Source: Streptomyces tendae (lineage in GTDB: Bacteria > Actinomycetota > Actinomycetes > Streptomycetales > Streptomycetaceae). From it: DNA of 64,000 nucleotides. Below the pieces are notes generated by a model, which saw nothing but the letters and a program-made list of their open reading frames with translations, had not been told where the DNA came from and made no database searches. The stretch spans positions 992,001 through 1,056,000 of the forward strand of contig NZ_CP043959.1 in assembly GCF_008632955.1 (NCBI RefSeq), given 5' to 3'. Shown piece by piece: positions 8,178 through 17,360 of this stretch (its first letter is position 1; each line of letters begins with the position of its first letter). The position numbers and the translations under genes are program-made.

Positions 8178-9053
8178 ATGACGACACTCGGCGCTGTGTT
8201 CCGGCCCCAGCTCGCCCCCGAGCGGCTCCGCTCCGTCGTGCGGGCGGCCGACGCGGCCGGGCTCGAGGAGCTCTGGTTGTGGGAGGACTGTTTCCGGGAG
8301 GGCGGCATCTCCACCGGTGCCGCCGCCCTCGCGTGGAGCGAGCGTGTCCGCGTCGGCATCGGGCTGCTTCCCGTGCCCCTGCGGAACGTCGCCGTCACCG
8401 CCATGGAGGCCGCCTCCCTGCACCGGATGTTCCCAGGACGCGTGATCCTCGGCGTCGGGCACGGCGTGCAGGACTGGATGGGACAGGTCGGGGTGCGGGC
8501 CGAGTCGCCCCTCACCCTGCTCCGTGAGCATCTCCTCGCCCTCCGCGCCCTGCTGGCCGGGGAGAGGGTCACGACCAAGGGCCGGTACGTCACCCTCGAC
8601 GACGTCGCCCTCGACTGGCCCCCGCCCGGCCCCGTCGACGTCCTGGCCGGCGGCATGGGGCCCCGGACCGTACGGCTGACCGGTGAGGCCGCCGACGGCA
8701 CCATCCTCACCGCCGACACCTCGGCGGACGGTGTGCGGCAGGCGCGCCGGCTCATCGAGGAGGGGCGTGTCGCGGCGGGGCGTGACGGCGCGGACCACCG
8801 GGTCGTCGTCTATCTGCTGACCGCCACCGGGGACGGGGCGCGCGAGCGGCTGCGGGCCGAACTGGTCGCCGAGGGCCACGGCGCGGACGACGACCTCGGG
8901 GTCGCCGGGGACGCCCGCGCCGTCGCCGAGGCCGTGCGGCGGCTGGCCGAGGCCGGCGCCGACACGGTCGTCCTCCAGCCCACCGGCGACGAGCCCGACC
9001 CGGACGGCTTCGTCCGCTTCGCCGGCGAGGAGGTACGGCCCCTCCTCGCCTGA
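8178..9053 (+). CDS. LLM class flavin-dependent oxidoreductase
   Basis: 291 residues with the luciferase-like monooxygenase TIM barrel: N-terminal LGAVFRPQLAPERLRS, the loop LWLWEDCF, GIGLLPVPLRN and the phosphate-binding VLAGGMGPRTVRL. The layout (VGHGVQDWMGQVG) suggests the F420-dependent branch, but cofactor choice is inferred. ATG 8178 is chosen over GTG 8142, which lies in the upstream hairpin; TAGGTA 7 nt before the ATG could be a -10 for leaderless transcription. Substrate unknown. Confidence 0.85.
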   Translation: MTTLGAVFRPQLAPERLRSVVRAADAAGLEELWLWEDCFREGGISTGAAALAWSERVRVGIGLLPVPLRNVAVTAMEAASLHRMFPGRVILGVGHGVQDWMGQVGVRAESPLTLLREHLLALRALLAGERVTTKGRYVTLDDVALDWPPPGPVDVLAGGMGPRTVRLTGEAADGTILTADTSADGVRQARRLIEEGRVAAGRDGADHRVVVYLLTATGDGARERLRAELVAEGHGADDDLGVAGDARAVAEAVRRLAEAGADTVVLQPTGDEPDPDGFVRFAGEEVRPLLA

Positions 9054-9116
9054 ACCCACGGCCGCCGGGCGGAAAACCCCGCGACGGACCGCCCGGCGCT
9101 CGGGCATCCTCGCCGC

Positions 9117-9977
9117 ATGACCCGCCCCCAGCCCGAGACCCGTTCCCAGCCCCAGCCCGAACCAGAGCCCCGACCCCGAAGCCGCGCCTTCGACGCACTC
9201 CTCGCCGAAGGCGCCTCCGTGCCCACCGAGGGGTGGGACTTCTCCTGGTTCGAGGGGCGCGCCACCGAGACCCGGCCCTCCTGGGGGTACGCCACCCTGA
9301 AGGCCGGCCGGCTGGGCACCGCGGACGGGCCCGTGCTCGACGTCCAGACCGGGGGAGGGGAGGTCCTCGACTTCGCCCTCGCCCGGGCACGCCGGCGGCC
9401 CCCGCTTGTCGTCGCCACCGAGGGCTGGCCGCCCAACGTCCGTAAGGCCGCCGCCCTGCTGCGGCCCCGTGGAGCCACCGTCGTCGCGGCGGCCGAGGAC
9501 GCGCCGCTGCCCTTCGCCGACGGGGCCTTCGCCCTCGTCGTCAGTCGGCACCCCGTGAAGCCGCACTGGAGCGAGATCGCCCGCGTCCTCAGGCCCGGCG
9601 GCACCTACTTCGCCCAGCACGTCGGACCCGACAGCGCCTACGAGGTCGTCGAGTACTTCCTCGGTCCGCAGCCGGGGGAGCGACGGCACGCGCGGCACCC
9701 CGACCGTGAGCGGCGGGCGGCCGAGGCGGCCGGGCTGGAGATCGTCGACCTGCGGGCCGAGCGGCTGCGCATGGAGTTCCACGACGTCGCCGCGGTGGTC
9801 CACTTCCTGCGCAAGGTGATCTGGATGGTCCCCGGCTTCACCGTCGAGGCGTACCGGCCCCGGCTGCGGGCGCTGCACGAGCGGATCGAGGCCGAAGGGC
9901 CCTTCGTCGCCCACAGCACGCGGCACCTCGTCGAGGCCCGCCGGCCCGGCCTCGCCGTCCACACCCCACGCCGGTAG
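9117..9977 (+). CDS. SAM-dependent class I methyltransferase
   Basis: 286 residues. After a Pro/Gln-rich leader the Rossmann methyltransferase core shows motif I as LDVQTGGGEVLDFA, motif II near VVATEGWP, and post-motif FADGAFALVVSRHPV, then RVLRPGGTYFAQHVG. The middle residues match the Methyltransf_11 family; the substrate cannot be told. It follows the oxidoreductase by 63 bp across a weak GC-rich hairpin. Confidence 0.83.
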   Translation: MTRPQPETRSQPQPEPEPRPRSRAFDALLAEGASVPTEGWDFSWFEGRATETRPSWGYATLKAGRLGTADGPVLDVQTGGGEVLDFALARARRRPPLVVATEGWPPNVRKAAALLRPRGATVVAAAEDAPLPFADGAFALVVSRHPVKPHWSEIARVLRPGGTYFAQHVGPDSAYEVVEYFLGPQPGERRHARHPDRERRAAEAAGLEIVDLRAERLRMEFHDVAAVVHFLRKVIWMVPGFTVEAYRPRLRALHERIEAEGPFVAHSTRHLVEARRPGLAVHTPRR

Positions 9978-10433
9978 TTTCCGCATCGTTATGGGACGAG
10001 CCTGGCCTTCACGGCGGCGGATCACTTAGGTTCGGACCAAGTTGATTCGCGCGAGCAAAGCTGCGCGGCAGGGTCACCGCGCAGTGGAGGGGGCTGCGCG
10101 GTGCCCATCGGCCCCTCGGCCGGTCGGCCGGTCAAGCCGCGGCCACTCCCGGGGTCACCCGTCGGGGGGACGGCCGGAAGAGTGGCCGGAATGGTGCAGG
10201 GTTGGTGTCACACCGTGCACAGAGTCCCCTCACCGCACGGTTTTAGCGCGATTTCGCTGCGTTCCGGCCATCGAAAGCCGGTGAACCGGCCCCTCCGGGG
10301 CCTTCCCGGCGTCGCCGGACGGTTTCGGAGAGTAGTTGTGCCGCGCCGATGCACGCAGCATCACTTACGAAGGGTTATGGTGGAAACCCCCCTCGGGCCG
10401 GTCCGTCTCCCCCCCACGGACCGGCCCGTTTTT
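9978..10433 (+). ncRNA. Candidate small RNA or orphan 3' UTR ending in an intrinsic terminator
   Basis: No protein-like frame fills this gap: the ORFs over it are shadow-like and lack ribosome sites. The + strand ends in a strong intrinsic terminator at 10394-10433, 110 bp before the next gene, so something is transcribed toward it. The closing segment (about 10255-10390) has several short GC hairpins. I could not fit the c-di-AMP (ydaO), cobalamin or T-box consensus. A long 3' UTR of the methyltransferase is the alternative. The 5' end is unknown. Confidence 0.35.
10394..10433 (+). terminator. Rho-independent terminator
   Basis: Perfect 13-bp GC-rich stem (10394-10406 with 10416-10428), 9-nt C-rich loop, then TTTTT at 10429-10433. 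The T run is on the + strand only. Confidence 0.88.
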
Positions 10434-10532
10434 CATGCCCGCGGTTTCCGCGCCGGTCCGCCCCGTCCGGTGACGGCCCCGGGCCTCCCTCCGGGGCCTC
10501 CCCTCGCACCGCTTCCCGCGCGGCACGCTGAC

Positions 10533-10544
10533 TAGAGTCGCGGC
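10533..10544 (+). promoter_or_regulatory. -10 box placed for a leaderless mRNA
   Basis: TAGAGT at 10533-10538 ends 6 nt before ATG 10545, the spacing expected when transcription begins at the start codon. No ribosome site is visible. Confidence 0.5.
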
Positions 10545-11316
10545 ATGTCGAACGAGCATCCGGCACCGTCCCCTCAGCAGCCCCCCGGTGGCCCGGGACC
10601 GTACGGCCCGCCGCCCGCCCAGCAGCAGCCCCACCCCGGCCACCCGGCGCCCGCCGCGCCCCCGGCCCAGCCCGCCGGCCTGGCGTACCCCTCCTCCTCA
10701 GCGCCCGCGTACGGCGGCCCGTCGCCGTACCCCGCCCAGCCGGCGGCCCAGCCCCCGTACCCCCCCAGCCCGGCGCCCCGTCGCCCTACGCGACCCCCGG
10801 CACCCCGCCGCCGTACGGCAGCCCACGCCCCCGCCGCCGTACGGGCAGCCCAGCGCCCCGGCCCCGTACGGGCAGCCCGGCGCCCAGCCCTACGGGTGGC
10901 CCGGCTCCGCGCCCCAGCCCGGGTACGCCGTGCCCGCCGGCATGCCCGGCCCCGTACGCGCCGCGCAGGTCGTCATCTTTGCGACGTTCGGGATCGCCGT
11001 ACTGCTCACCGTCCTGGTCGCCGCCGGCTCCGGAGCCGAAGAGGCGGGACGGGTATTCGGCACCTACCTGATGGTCGCGGTGCTGTTCGTACTGGCCTTC
11101 CGGTTCCCGAAGGCCGGCAACGGCGTGCGCGTCGCCTCGATCGTGCTGGCCTCCCTGCAGATCCTGTTCGCGCTCGGCGGGGCGGCGCGGGGCGTTCCGC
11201 TCGGCGTCCTGCCGCTCGCCGCCGGGGTCGCCGTCCTGGTGCTGCTCTGCCGGAACAGCGCGAAACAGTGGTTCCGGCGGCACTCCGCAAACGGCGTGCC
11301 GCCGCAGTACAGCTGA
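10545..11316 (+). CDS. Proline-rich N terminus plus four-helix membrane protein (two frameshifts)
   Basis: The N-terminal frame from ATG 10545 gives a Pro/Gln/Tyr-rich region (PYGPPPAQQQPHP). Around 10760-10766 the same low-complexity style continues one frame over (PGAPSPYATPGTPPPYGSP), and near 10822-10832 it moves again (PPPPYGQPSAPAPYGQPG) into four membrane helices ending GVPPQYS. Each step needs one missing base in a C-rich run, so an intact protein of about 258 residues is likely. Many Streptomyces proteins have this disordered-plus-membrane plan; function unknown. Confidence 0.62.
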
Positions 11317-11486
11317 CAAAACCGGGTCACCCCGGACGTTGGGGACCCCCGCCCCGGCGGGGGTACGCTTCGCCTTCGGGGACCGCCATCCGGGCAGGAC
11401 CGCCCGCGGCCGAGACCGGGCCGTTTGCCGCGCGACGCGGCGGGGTGCCGCGCCTGTCCGATTCGCACGGAGGGGCTGACGATCAC

Positions 11487-12260
11487 GTGAACCTGCGCGA
11501 CAAGCTGCGGAGCCTGCTGGTCAGGCTGTACGCACGCCGGGTGGAAGGCCACCTGGACACCGCTCAGGTGCCCAAGCACATCGGCGTCATCATGGATGGC
11601 AACCGCCGCTGGGCGAAGGCCGCGGGCTCCAGCACCGTGCACGGACACCGGGCCGGCGCCGACAAGATCGGGGAGTTCCTCGGCTGGTGCTCCGAGACGG
11701 ACGTCGAAGTGGTCACCCTGTGGCTGCTTTCGACGGACAACTTCGACCGGCCCAAGGACGAGCTCGTCCCGCTCTTCGGCATCATCGAGGACGTGGTGCG
11801 CACCCTCGCCGCCGACGGACGCTGGCGGGTCCACCACGTCGGCACCCTCGACCTGCTGCCCTCCGGGATGCAGACGGTCCTGAAGGAGGCCGAGGCGGCC
11901 ACCGCGCACGTCGACGGCATAGTGGTCAACGTGGCCATCGGGTACGGCGGCCGCCAGGAGATCGCCGACGCCGTGCGCTCCATGCTGCTCGACGCCCACG
12001 ACCAGGGCGTCGCGATGGACGAGCTCGCCGATTCCGTGGACGTCGACATGATCGGACGTCACCTCTACACCAAGGCCCAGCCCGACCCCGACCTCGTCAT
12101 CCGCACCAGCGGCGAGCAGCGGCTGTCCGGATTCATGCTGTGGCAGACCGCCCACTCGGAGTACTACTTCTGCGACGTCTTCTGGCCGGCCTTCCGCAAG
12201 GTGGACTTCCTGCGCGCGCTGCGTGACTACGCCGCCCGCCACCGGCGCTACGGCGGCTGA
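11487..12260 (+). CDS. uppS: Isoprenyl (cis-prenyl) transferase
   Basis: 257 residues of the cis-prenyltransferase family, which condenses isopentenyl diphosphate onto an allylic diphosphate to make polyprenyl diphosphates for cell-wall lipid carriers. Motifs: HIGVIMDGNRRWA with the catalytic Asp near residue 35, STDNFDRP, and RTSGEQRLSGFMLWQ with YYFCDVFWPAF near the end. GTG 11487 is preceded by GGAGGGG at 11 nt. Whether it makes C55 or a shorter product is not decidable; streptomycetes usually carry two paralogues. Confidence 0.9.
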   Translation: MNLRDKLRSLLVRLYARRVEGHLDTAQVPKHIGVIMDGNRRWAKAAGSSTVHGHRAGADKIGEFLGWCSETDVEVVTLWLLSTDNFDRPKDELVPLFGIIEDVVRTLAADGRWRVHHVGTLDLLPSGMQTVLKEAEAATAHVDGIVVNVAIGYGGRQEIADAVRSMLLDAHDQGVAMDELADSVDVDMIGRHLYTKAQPDPDLVIRTSGEQRLSGFMLWQTAHSEYYFCDVFWPAFRKVDFLRALRDYAARHRRYGG

Positions 12261-12596
12261 ACACCCCCGTCCGGCCCCCACACCACTCCCGCTCCACCCC
12301 TGCGTCACCGCATGTCACGTGTCGTTCACCGGCGCGCCGTGACGGTCCGTGGCATGGCAGCGCTTGTTCGAGGGCATAACTGAGTCAGGCCGACGCCCGA
12401 ACCACGGGTGTCGGATCTCAGCGGACGGCATGGGAGCCGTCCGCCCGGGAGGCCCTTTGCACCAGCCCGCCCGTGCGGTCACGGCACGGAAGAAGCGGCG
12501 GAGGGCCGGTTCTCGGCCCGCCGTGCATGGCGGCCGTCGACCGGTCCAGCTCCGCCTCGTCGCTCCCCGACCTCATCCGAGGGGGTTCGTCCTTCC
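12261..12596 (+). other. Gene-free leader of the phoH-like gene
   Basis: 336 bp without a supported gene. It contains a perfect 9-bp hairpin (12421-12429 with 12436-12444, loop ATGGGA) without a T run, in the probable 5' leader of the downstream gene. I see no clear promoter hexamers or riboswitch consensus. Confidence 0.4.
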
Positions 12597-13922
12597 GTGG
12601 TGACCAGCGCAAAGCGCCACAAGCCCGACCGGCGCACCTATGTTCTCGACACCAGCGTCCTGCTGGCCGACCCCCATGCCCCGAGCCGTTTCGACGAGCA
12701 CGAGGTCGTGCTGCCCGTCGTCGTGGTGACGGAGCTGGAGGCCAAGCGGAACCATCCCGAGCTCGGCTACTTCGCCCGGCAGGCACTGCGCCTGCTTGAC
12801 GACTACCGGGTGCGGTACGGCCGCCTCGACGCTCCCATTCCGACCGGGGACCTCGGCGGAACCCTGCGGGTCGAGCTCAACCACTCGGACCCCGGTGTGC
12901 TGCCCAGCGGCTACCGCCTGGGGGACAACGACTCCCGCATCCTCGCTGTCGCCCGCAACCTGCAGGCCGAGGGGTTCGACGTCACCGTCGTGTCGAAGGA
13001 CCTCCCGCTCAGGATCAAGGCGTCCTCCGTCGGTCTCCTCGCCGAGGAGTACCGCGCGGAGCTCGCCATCACGGACACCTCCGGCTGGACCGGGATGTCC
13101 GAACTGACCCTGCCCGGCGAGCAGGTGGACGTCCTCTTCGAGGAAGGACACGTGTACGTGCCCGAGGCGGCCGAGCTGCCCGTGCACACCGGTCTGACCA
13201 TCCAGTCCGAGCGCGGCAAGGCGCTCGGCCGGGTCAGCGCCGAGGGCAACGTCCGCCTGGTGCGCGGCGACCGGGAGGCGTTCGGCGTCAAGGGCCGCAG
13301 CGCCGAGCAGCGGATCGCGCTCGACCTGCTGCTCGACCCGGAGGTCGGGATCGTGTCCCTGGGTGGCCGGGCCGGCACCGGCAAGTCCGCGCTCGCGCTG
13401 TGCGCGGGCCTGGAGGCCGTGCTCGAGCGCCGGCAGCACCAGAAGGTGATGGTCTTCCGTCCGCTGTACGCGGTGGGCGGGCAGGAGCTCGGTTATCTGC
13501 CCGGTTCCGAGGCGGAGAAGATGAGCCCCTGGGCCCAGGCCGTGTTCGACACGCTGTCGGCGGTCACCAGCCGGGAGGTCATCGAGGAGGTCACGGCGCG
13601 CGGCATGCTGGAGGTCCTGCCGCTCACCCACATCCGGGGCCGCTCGCTGCACGACGCGTTCGTCATCGTGGACGAGGCCCAGTCCCTCGAACGGAACGTC
13701 CTGTTGACCGTTCTGTCCCGGATCGGGGCCAATTCCCGGGTCGTGCTGACGCACGACGTGGCGCAGCGGGACAATCTGAGAGTCGGCCGGTACGACGGTG
13801 TGGTCGCCGTCGTGGAGAAGCTGAAGGGGCATCCGCTGTTCGCCCATGTCACCCTGACGCGGTCCGAGAGGTCCCAGATCGCGGCCCTTGTGACCGAAAT
13901 GCTCGAAGACGGGACCGTCTGA
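12597..13922 (+). CDS. PIN domain-PhoH family protein (YlaK-like)
   Basis: 441 residues. An N-terminal PIN ribonuclease domain (about 12-150; [31 protein letters not shown] with acidic metal ligands) is joined to a C-terminal PhoH ATPase (about 240-440) with Walker A GRAGTGKS, Walker B VIVDEAQS and the PLTHIRGR region. PIN-PhoH proteins are known as RNA-unwinding ribonucleases; here an RNA-processing role is inferred. GTG 12597 follows GAGGGGG by 11 nt; GTG 12600 is an equal alternative. Confidence 0.9.
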   Translation: MVTSAKRHKPDRRTYVLDTSVLLADPHAPSRFDEHEVVLPVVVVTELEAKRNHPELGYFARQALRLLDDYRVRYGRLDAPIPTGDLGGTLRVELNHSDPGVLPSGYRLGDNDSRILAVARNLQAEGFDVTVVSKDLPLRIKASSVGLLAEEYRAELAITDTSGWTGMSELTLPGEQVDVLFEEGHVYVPEAAELPVHTGLTIQSERGKALGRVSAEGNVRLVRGDREAFGVKGRSAEQRIALDLLLDPEVGIVSLGGRAGTGKSALALCAGLEAVLERRQHQKVMVFRPLYAVGGQELGYLPGSEAEKMSPWAQAVFDTLSAVTSREVIEEVTARGMLEVLPLTHIRGRSLHDAFVIVDEAQSLERNVLLTVLSRIGANSRVVLTHDVAQRDNLRVGRYDGVVAVVEKLKGHPLFAHVTLTRSERSQIAALVTEMLEDGTV

Positions 13923-14341
13923 CCTACGCGTCCCAACGCGGGTCGGTTACGCAGTAGTTGGCGCCGTCCGGAAAGGCGAAGAGCCTAGCCGGGCGGCGTC
14001 GGCGTGTGTGCGGCTTTCCGGGAATCCCCGGGGGCAAACAGCATGTGAGCTTTCACACGCAACAGAGAATTGCCTTGCCCCACCCGGTTACGGCAGAGTC
14101 TCACTCCTGTCAGGCCCCGCATACGACACAGCTGCATCCCCAGCGGTGCAGAACCACAGCAGAACACCGTTTCAACTCCATAGCGTCGTCGTATGCCGCC
14201 CGAGCACCACGCGGCGCTCCTGTCGTAGGAGTTGCCCACCGGGCCCGTGCCTCCCGTGACCCGTAGTTGGGGAGGCCAGTGTCAGGGGCACGATTGCGTC
14301 CGCGAGGGTCACCGAAGCGGGCGATGCTGGAAGGAAACCGT
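13923..14341 (+). other. Gene-free leader of the transglycosylase gene
   Basis: 419 bp of non-coding DNA. Muralytic enzyme genes in Streptomyces can have c-di-AMP riboswitch leaders, so I looked for that consensus (GGGGAACC, CCCGAACCC, GCTAACC) and did not find it. Short inverted repeats (for example GTGAGCTTTCAC near 14046) are present but weak. The G+C is a little lower than in the neighbouring genes. Confidence 0.4.
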
Positions 14342-15040
14342 GTGAGCCGGATCTCGGTCCGGGGATTCGCAGTGGCCTCGGCCACGGCGGTCACCGCCGT
14401 CGGAAGCGTCGTCGGCGTTGCCTCGGGCAGCACCGCAGCGCAGAACAACGACGCCGAAGCGACGGCAGCCGGCACCACGCTGCTCGCGGACATCCCCGCA
14501 GGGCAGCAGGCGCAGGTGCAGACCGCGTCGCTGACGCAGCAGGCCGAAACGATGGCCATCGCCGCGGACGCGACCGCCAAGAAGGACGCGGAGGAGGCCG
14601 CCCGCAAGGCAGCCGCCGAGACCGCGATCGCGAAGAAGAAGGAAGCCGAGAAGGCTGAGCGCGAGGCCAAGGAGCGCGAGGAGGCCGAGAAGGCCGCCAG
14701 CCGTTCCGCCTCCCGGGACGCGTCCTCCTTCGCGGTCCAGGCCTCCTACTCGGTCTCCGAGGTCCAGGCCATCGCCCGCCAGATGGTGCCGGCCGACCAG
14801 TTCCAGTGCTTCAGCAACATCGTGGACCACGAGTCCAGCTGGAACTACACGGCCTCCAACCCCTCCTCCGGCGCCTACGGCCTGGTGCAGGCCCTGCCTG
14901 GCTCCAAGATGGCCTCCGCCGGCGCCGACTGGCAGACCAACCCGGCCACCCAGATCAAGTGGGGCCTCAACTACATGGACAGCCGCTACGGCAGCCCGTG
15001 CGGCGCCTGGGAGTTCTGGCAGGCCAACCACTGGTACTAG
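14342..15040 (+). CDS. Secreted transglycosylase SLT-domain protein
   Basis: 232 residues: a Sec signal (SVRGFAVASATAVTAVGSVV), a long Ala/Glu/Lys coiled-coil-like helix (about 85-130, EKAEREAKEREEAEKAAS), then a compact lysozyme-like domain (about 150-232) with the catalytic-Glu context NIVDHESSWNYTASN and a GAYGLVQALPG loop. Two Cys (FQCF and SPCG) probably form a disulphide. GTG 14342 follows a perfect GGAAGGA at 6 nt; upstream in-frame starts lack a ribosome site. It would cut glycan strands in the cell wall. Confidence 0.85.
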   Translation: MSRISVRGFAVASATAVTAVGSVVGVASGSTAAQNNDAEATAAGTTLLADIPAGQQAQVQTASLTQQAETMAIAADATAKKDAEEAARKAAAETAIAKKKEAEKAEREAKEREEAEKAASRSASRDASSFAVQASYSVSEVQAIARQMVPADQFQCFSNIVDHESSWNYTASNPSSGAYGLVQALPGSKMASAGADWQTNPATQIKWGLNYMDSRYGSPCGAWEFWQANHWY

Positions 15041-15087
15041 GCCCGCGGACCCGCCCCGTCACCGACGGGCGCGCGTGACCTCGGTAC

Positions 15088-15118
15088 AGCCCCGCACCGT
15101 CCTACGGTGCGGGGCTTT
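15088..15118 (+). terminator. Intrinsic terminator
   Basis: A perfect 13-bp stem (15088-15100 with 15104-15116), a 3-nt loop CCT and TTT at the end, 47 bp after the transglycosylase stop. Confidence 0.82.
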
Positions 15119-15187
15119 CGCCATGTACCGTCTGAGCGACGGCTCCAGGGGTGACTGGTGGGCGGAAACGGGGGAAGAGGACGGATC

Positions 15188-16561
15188 ATGTCGCAACTGC
15201 CAGGGTGGCTCGGGCGGGTCGGAGCCGGACTGACGAAGGTCGGCAAGAAGCTCGAGGAGCGCCGCGCCGAAGTGCAGGGCGAACACGGGACGGACGACGA
15301 CCCCGGGCGCCACGCCGACCCCGACCGGCCGCCCGTGCCCCCCGAGTACACCCAGGTCGTCCTCCCCGCGCGCCCCGACCCGGCACAGGCCGTGCCGTGG
15401 GGGGTACGGGTGGCCGCCGAGGCCGGCTGGCGCCTGCTGGTGCTGGCGGGCACCGTCTGGGTGCTGATGCGCATCATCAGCGCCGTCCAGCTGGTGGTGC
15501 TGGCGTTCGTCGCCTCGCTGCTGATCACCGCGCTGCTCCAGCCCACGGTGTCGCGGCTGACGCGGCTCGGGGTGCCGCGCGGACCGGCCACCGTGCTGAC
15601 GGCGCTGTTCGGCTTCGTCGTCATGGGACTCATCGGCTGGTTCGTGACCTGGCAGGTCATGGAGAACGTCGACACCCTCGCCGACCAGATCCAGGACGGC
15701 ATCGACGAGCTGCGCAACTGGCTGCTCAACAGCCCCTTCCACGTCACCGACAAGCAGATCAACGAGATCGCCAAGAACCTGCGGGAGGCGGTCGGCGCCA
15801 ACACCGAGCAGATCACCTCGGCCGGCCTGGAGGGCGTGACGGTCGTCGTCGAGGCGCTCACCGGCATCCTGCTGGCGGTCTTCTCGACGCTGTTCCTGCT
15901 CTACGACGGCAAGCGGATCTGGCACTGGTCGCTCAAGCTGGTCCCGGCCGCCGCCCGTCCCGGCGTCGCCGGTGCCGGCCCGGTCGCCTGGCGCACGCTG
16001 ACCGCGTACGTGCGCGGCACGGTGGTGGTGGCGCTGATCGACGCCATCTTCATCGGCCTCGGCATCTACTTCCTCGACGTGCCGCTGGCGGTGCCGCTTG
16101 CCGTCTTCATCTTCCTGTTCTCGTTCATCCCGCTCGTGGGCGCGGTGGTCTCGGGTGCGCTGGCGGTGGTCGTCGCGCTCGTCACCCAGGGCGTGTTCAC
16201 GGGTGTCATGACGCTCGTGGTGGTGCTCGCGGTCCAGCAGATCGAGGGGCACATCCTGCAGCCGTTCATCCTCGGCCGCGCGGTGCGGGTCCATCCGCTC
16301 GCGGTGGTGCTGGCCGTGGCCTCCGGCGGCATCGTGGCCGGCATCGGCGGCGCGGTGGTCGCCGTCCCGCTGGTCGCGGTCGCCAACACCGTGGTCGGCT
16401 ACCTGCGGGCCTACTCCCACGAGGCGGCCCTCGCGCACTCGCCCCGGCCGCGGGGCGCGACGGCCATGTCCGCGCCGGACGCCCCGGCCCCGGCGACCCC
16501 CGAACCGCAGCCTCCGGTGACGGAGGCCGACCGGCCCCCGGGGCCCGCGGACGAACGCTAG
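15188..16561 (+). CDS. AI-2E family (PerM-like) transporter
   Basis: 457 residues. A charged N-terminal region (about 1-70) precedes seven to eight membrane helices in the AI-2E/UPF0118 pattern, with the soluble region between helices 3 and 4 (about 160-225) and the conserved LVGAVVSGALAV and VQQIEGHILQPFILGRAV motifs. The C-terminal 50 residues are Pro-rich. Family members export small molecules or ions; the substrate is unknown. ATG 15188 has GAGG at 7 nt. The TAG stop overlaps the first base of the inverted-repeat element. Confidence 0.85.
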   Translation: MSQLPGWLGRVGAGLTKVGKKLEERRAEVQGEHGTDDDPGRHADPDRPPVPPEYTQVVLPARPDPAQAVPWGVRVAAEAGWRLLVLAGTVWVLMRIISAVQLVVLAFVASLLITALLQPTVSRLTRLGVPRGPATVLTALFGFVVMGLIGWFVTWQVMENVDTLADQIQDGIDELRNWLLNSPFHVTDKQINEIAKNLREAVGANTEQITSAGLEGVTVVVEALTGILLAVFSTLFLLYDGKRIWHWSLKLVPAAARPGVAGAGPVAWRTLTAYVRGTVVVALIDAIFIGLGIYFLDVPLAVPLAVFIFLFSFIPLVGAVVSGALAVVVALVTQGVFTGVMTLVVVLAVQQIEGHILQPFILGRAVRVHPLAVVLAVASGGIVAGIGGAVVAVPLVAVANTVVGYLRAYSHEAALAHSPRPRGATAMSAPDAPAPATPEPQPPVTEADRPPGPADER

Positions 16562-16734
16562 GGCCTGTCTGACAATGTCCGTCGTCGCCCGGAGGGCGGG
16601 GGCGCGGCGTCAGGTGCGTGCTCTCGGCGTGCCGGCCCCAGGCCCTCGTACTGGCTGTACTTGGGCCTGGGGCCGGTGCGGCGAGAGTGCGTGCATGGCG
16701 TCGCGCAGCAGACGGACATTGTCAGACAGACCCT
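16560..16734. mobile_element. MITE-like 175-bp inverted-repeat element
   Basis: The ends are 24-bp inverted repeats matching at 23 positions (GGGCCTGTCTGACAATGTCC on the left and its complement on the right, with T for C at one base). Inside is a second imperfect inverted repeat (about 16618-16644 with 16662-16689) around a 17-nt loop, so the whole element can fold into one long hairpin. It has no ORF of its own. This is how a non-autonomous transposable element or decayed IS end pair looks. I could not identify a target duplication. Confidence 0.6.
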
Positions 16735-16761
16735 GGCGCCGGCGAGCGCGCGGACACGGCG

Positions 16762-16798
16762 ACGGGCCCGTCCACCCCGGCGGGGTGGACGGGCCCGT
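16762..16798. terminator. Bidirectional hairpin terminator
   Basis: A perfect 17-bp stem (16762-16778 with 16782-16798) with loop GGC sits between the converging transporter and ahpD genes, 22 bp from the ahpD stop. Confidence 0.82.
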
Positions 16799-16820
16799 AC
16801 GTGACGGGGCGGGCGCGGGG

Positions 16821-17354
16821 TTACTCCGCGAGCGCCGCCTCGGCGTCGAGGGTCGCCGCGACGGCCTGGACCACCGCGGCGATCTTGAACGCCTCCTGGA
16901 TCACCTCACGGTCCACACCGGCCTTGCGCAGCACCTGCTCGTGCGAGTCGAGGCACATGCCGCAGCCGTTGATGGCGGAGACGGCGAAGGACCAGTACTC
17001 GAAGTCGACCTTGTCGACGCCGGGGTTGCCGATGACGTTCATCCGCAGACCGGCCCGCAGGTTGCCGTACTCGTGGTCCGACAGCAGGTGGCGGGTGCGG
17101 TAGAAGACGTTGTTCATCGCCATCACGGCGGCGGCGGCCTTGGCGGCCGTGTACGCCTCCGGCGACAGGTTCGCCTTCGCCTCAGGCTCCAGCTCGCGCA
17201 GCACGATCGGCGAGCGCGACGCGACGGCCGTCGCCAGCACCGTGCCCCACAGCTGCTGGGCCGGCAGGTCGGAGTTGCCGATGACCGAGCCCAGGTTGAG
17301 CTTCAGGTCCTTGGCGTAGTCCGGTATGCGGGACTTCAGGGAGTCGAGGGACAT
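16821..17354 (-). CDS. ahpD: Alkyl hydroperoxide reductase AhpD
   Basis: 177 residues of the carboxymuconolactone decarboxylase/AhpD fold. The redox motif CGMC with following [11 protein letters not shown] is present, the signature of AhpD, which in actinomycetes transfers electrons from the dihydrolipoamide system to AhpC. It starts 6 bp after ahpC and is clearly in the same operon, diverging from oxyR. Expected to be induced by peroxide. Confidence 0.95.
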   Translation of the reverse strand: MSLDSLKSRIPDYAKDLKLNLGSVIGNSDLPAQQLWGTVLATAVASRSPIVLRELEPEAKANLSPEAYTAAKAAAAVMAMNNVFYRTRHLLSDHEYGNLRAGLRMNVIGNPGVDKVDFEYWSFAVSAINGCGMCLDSHEQVLRKAGVDREVIQEAFKIAAVVQAVAATLDAEAALAE

Positions 17355-17360
17355 GTCAGG

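Noticed and set aside
10101..10535. 144-codon ORF in the gap before the proline-rich membrane protein
   Set aside because: No ribosome site, no recognisable motif, and it runs through the intrinsic terminator.
13923..14341. c-di-AMP riboswitch upstream of the transglycosylase gene
   Set aside because: The conserved blocks of the ydaO consensus are not present by eye.
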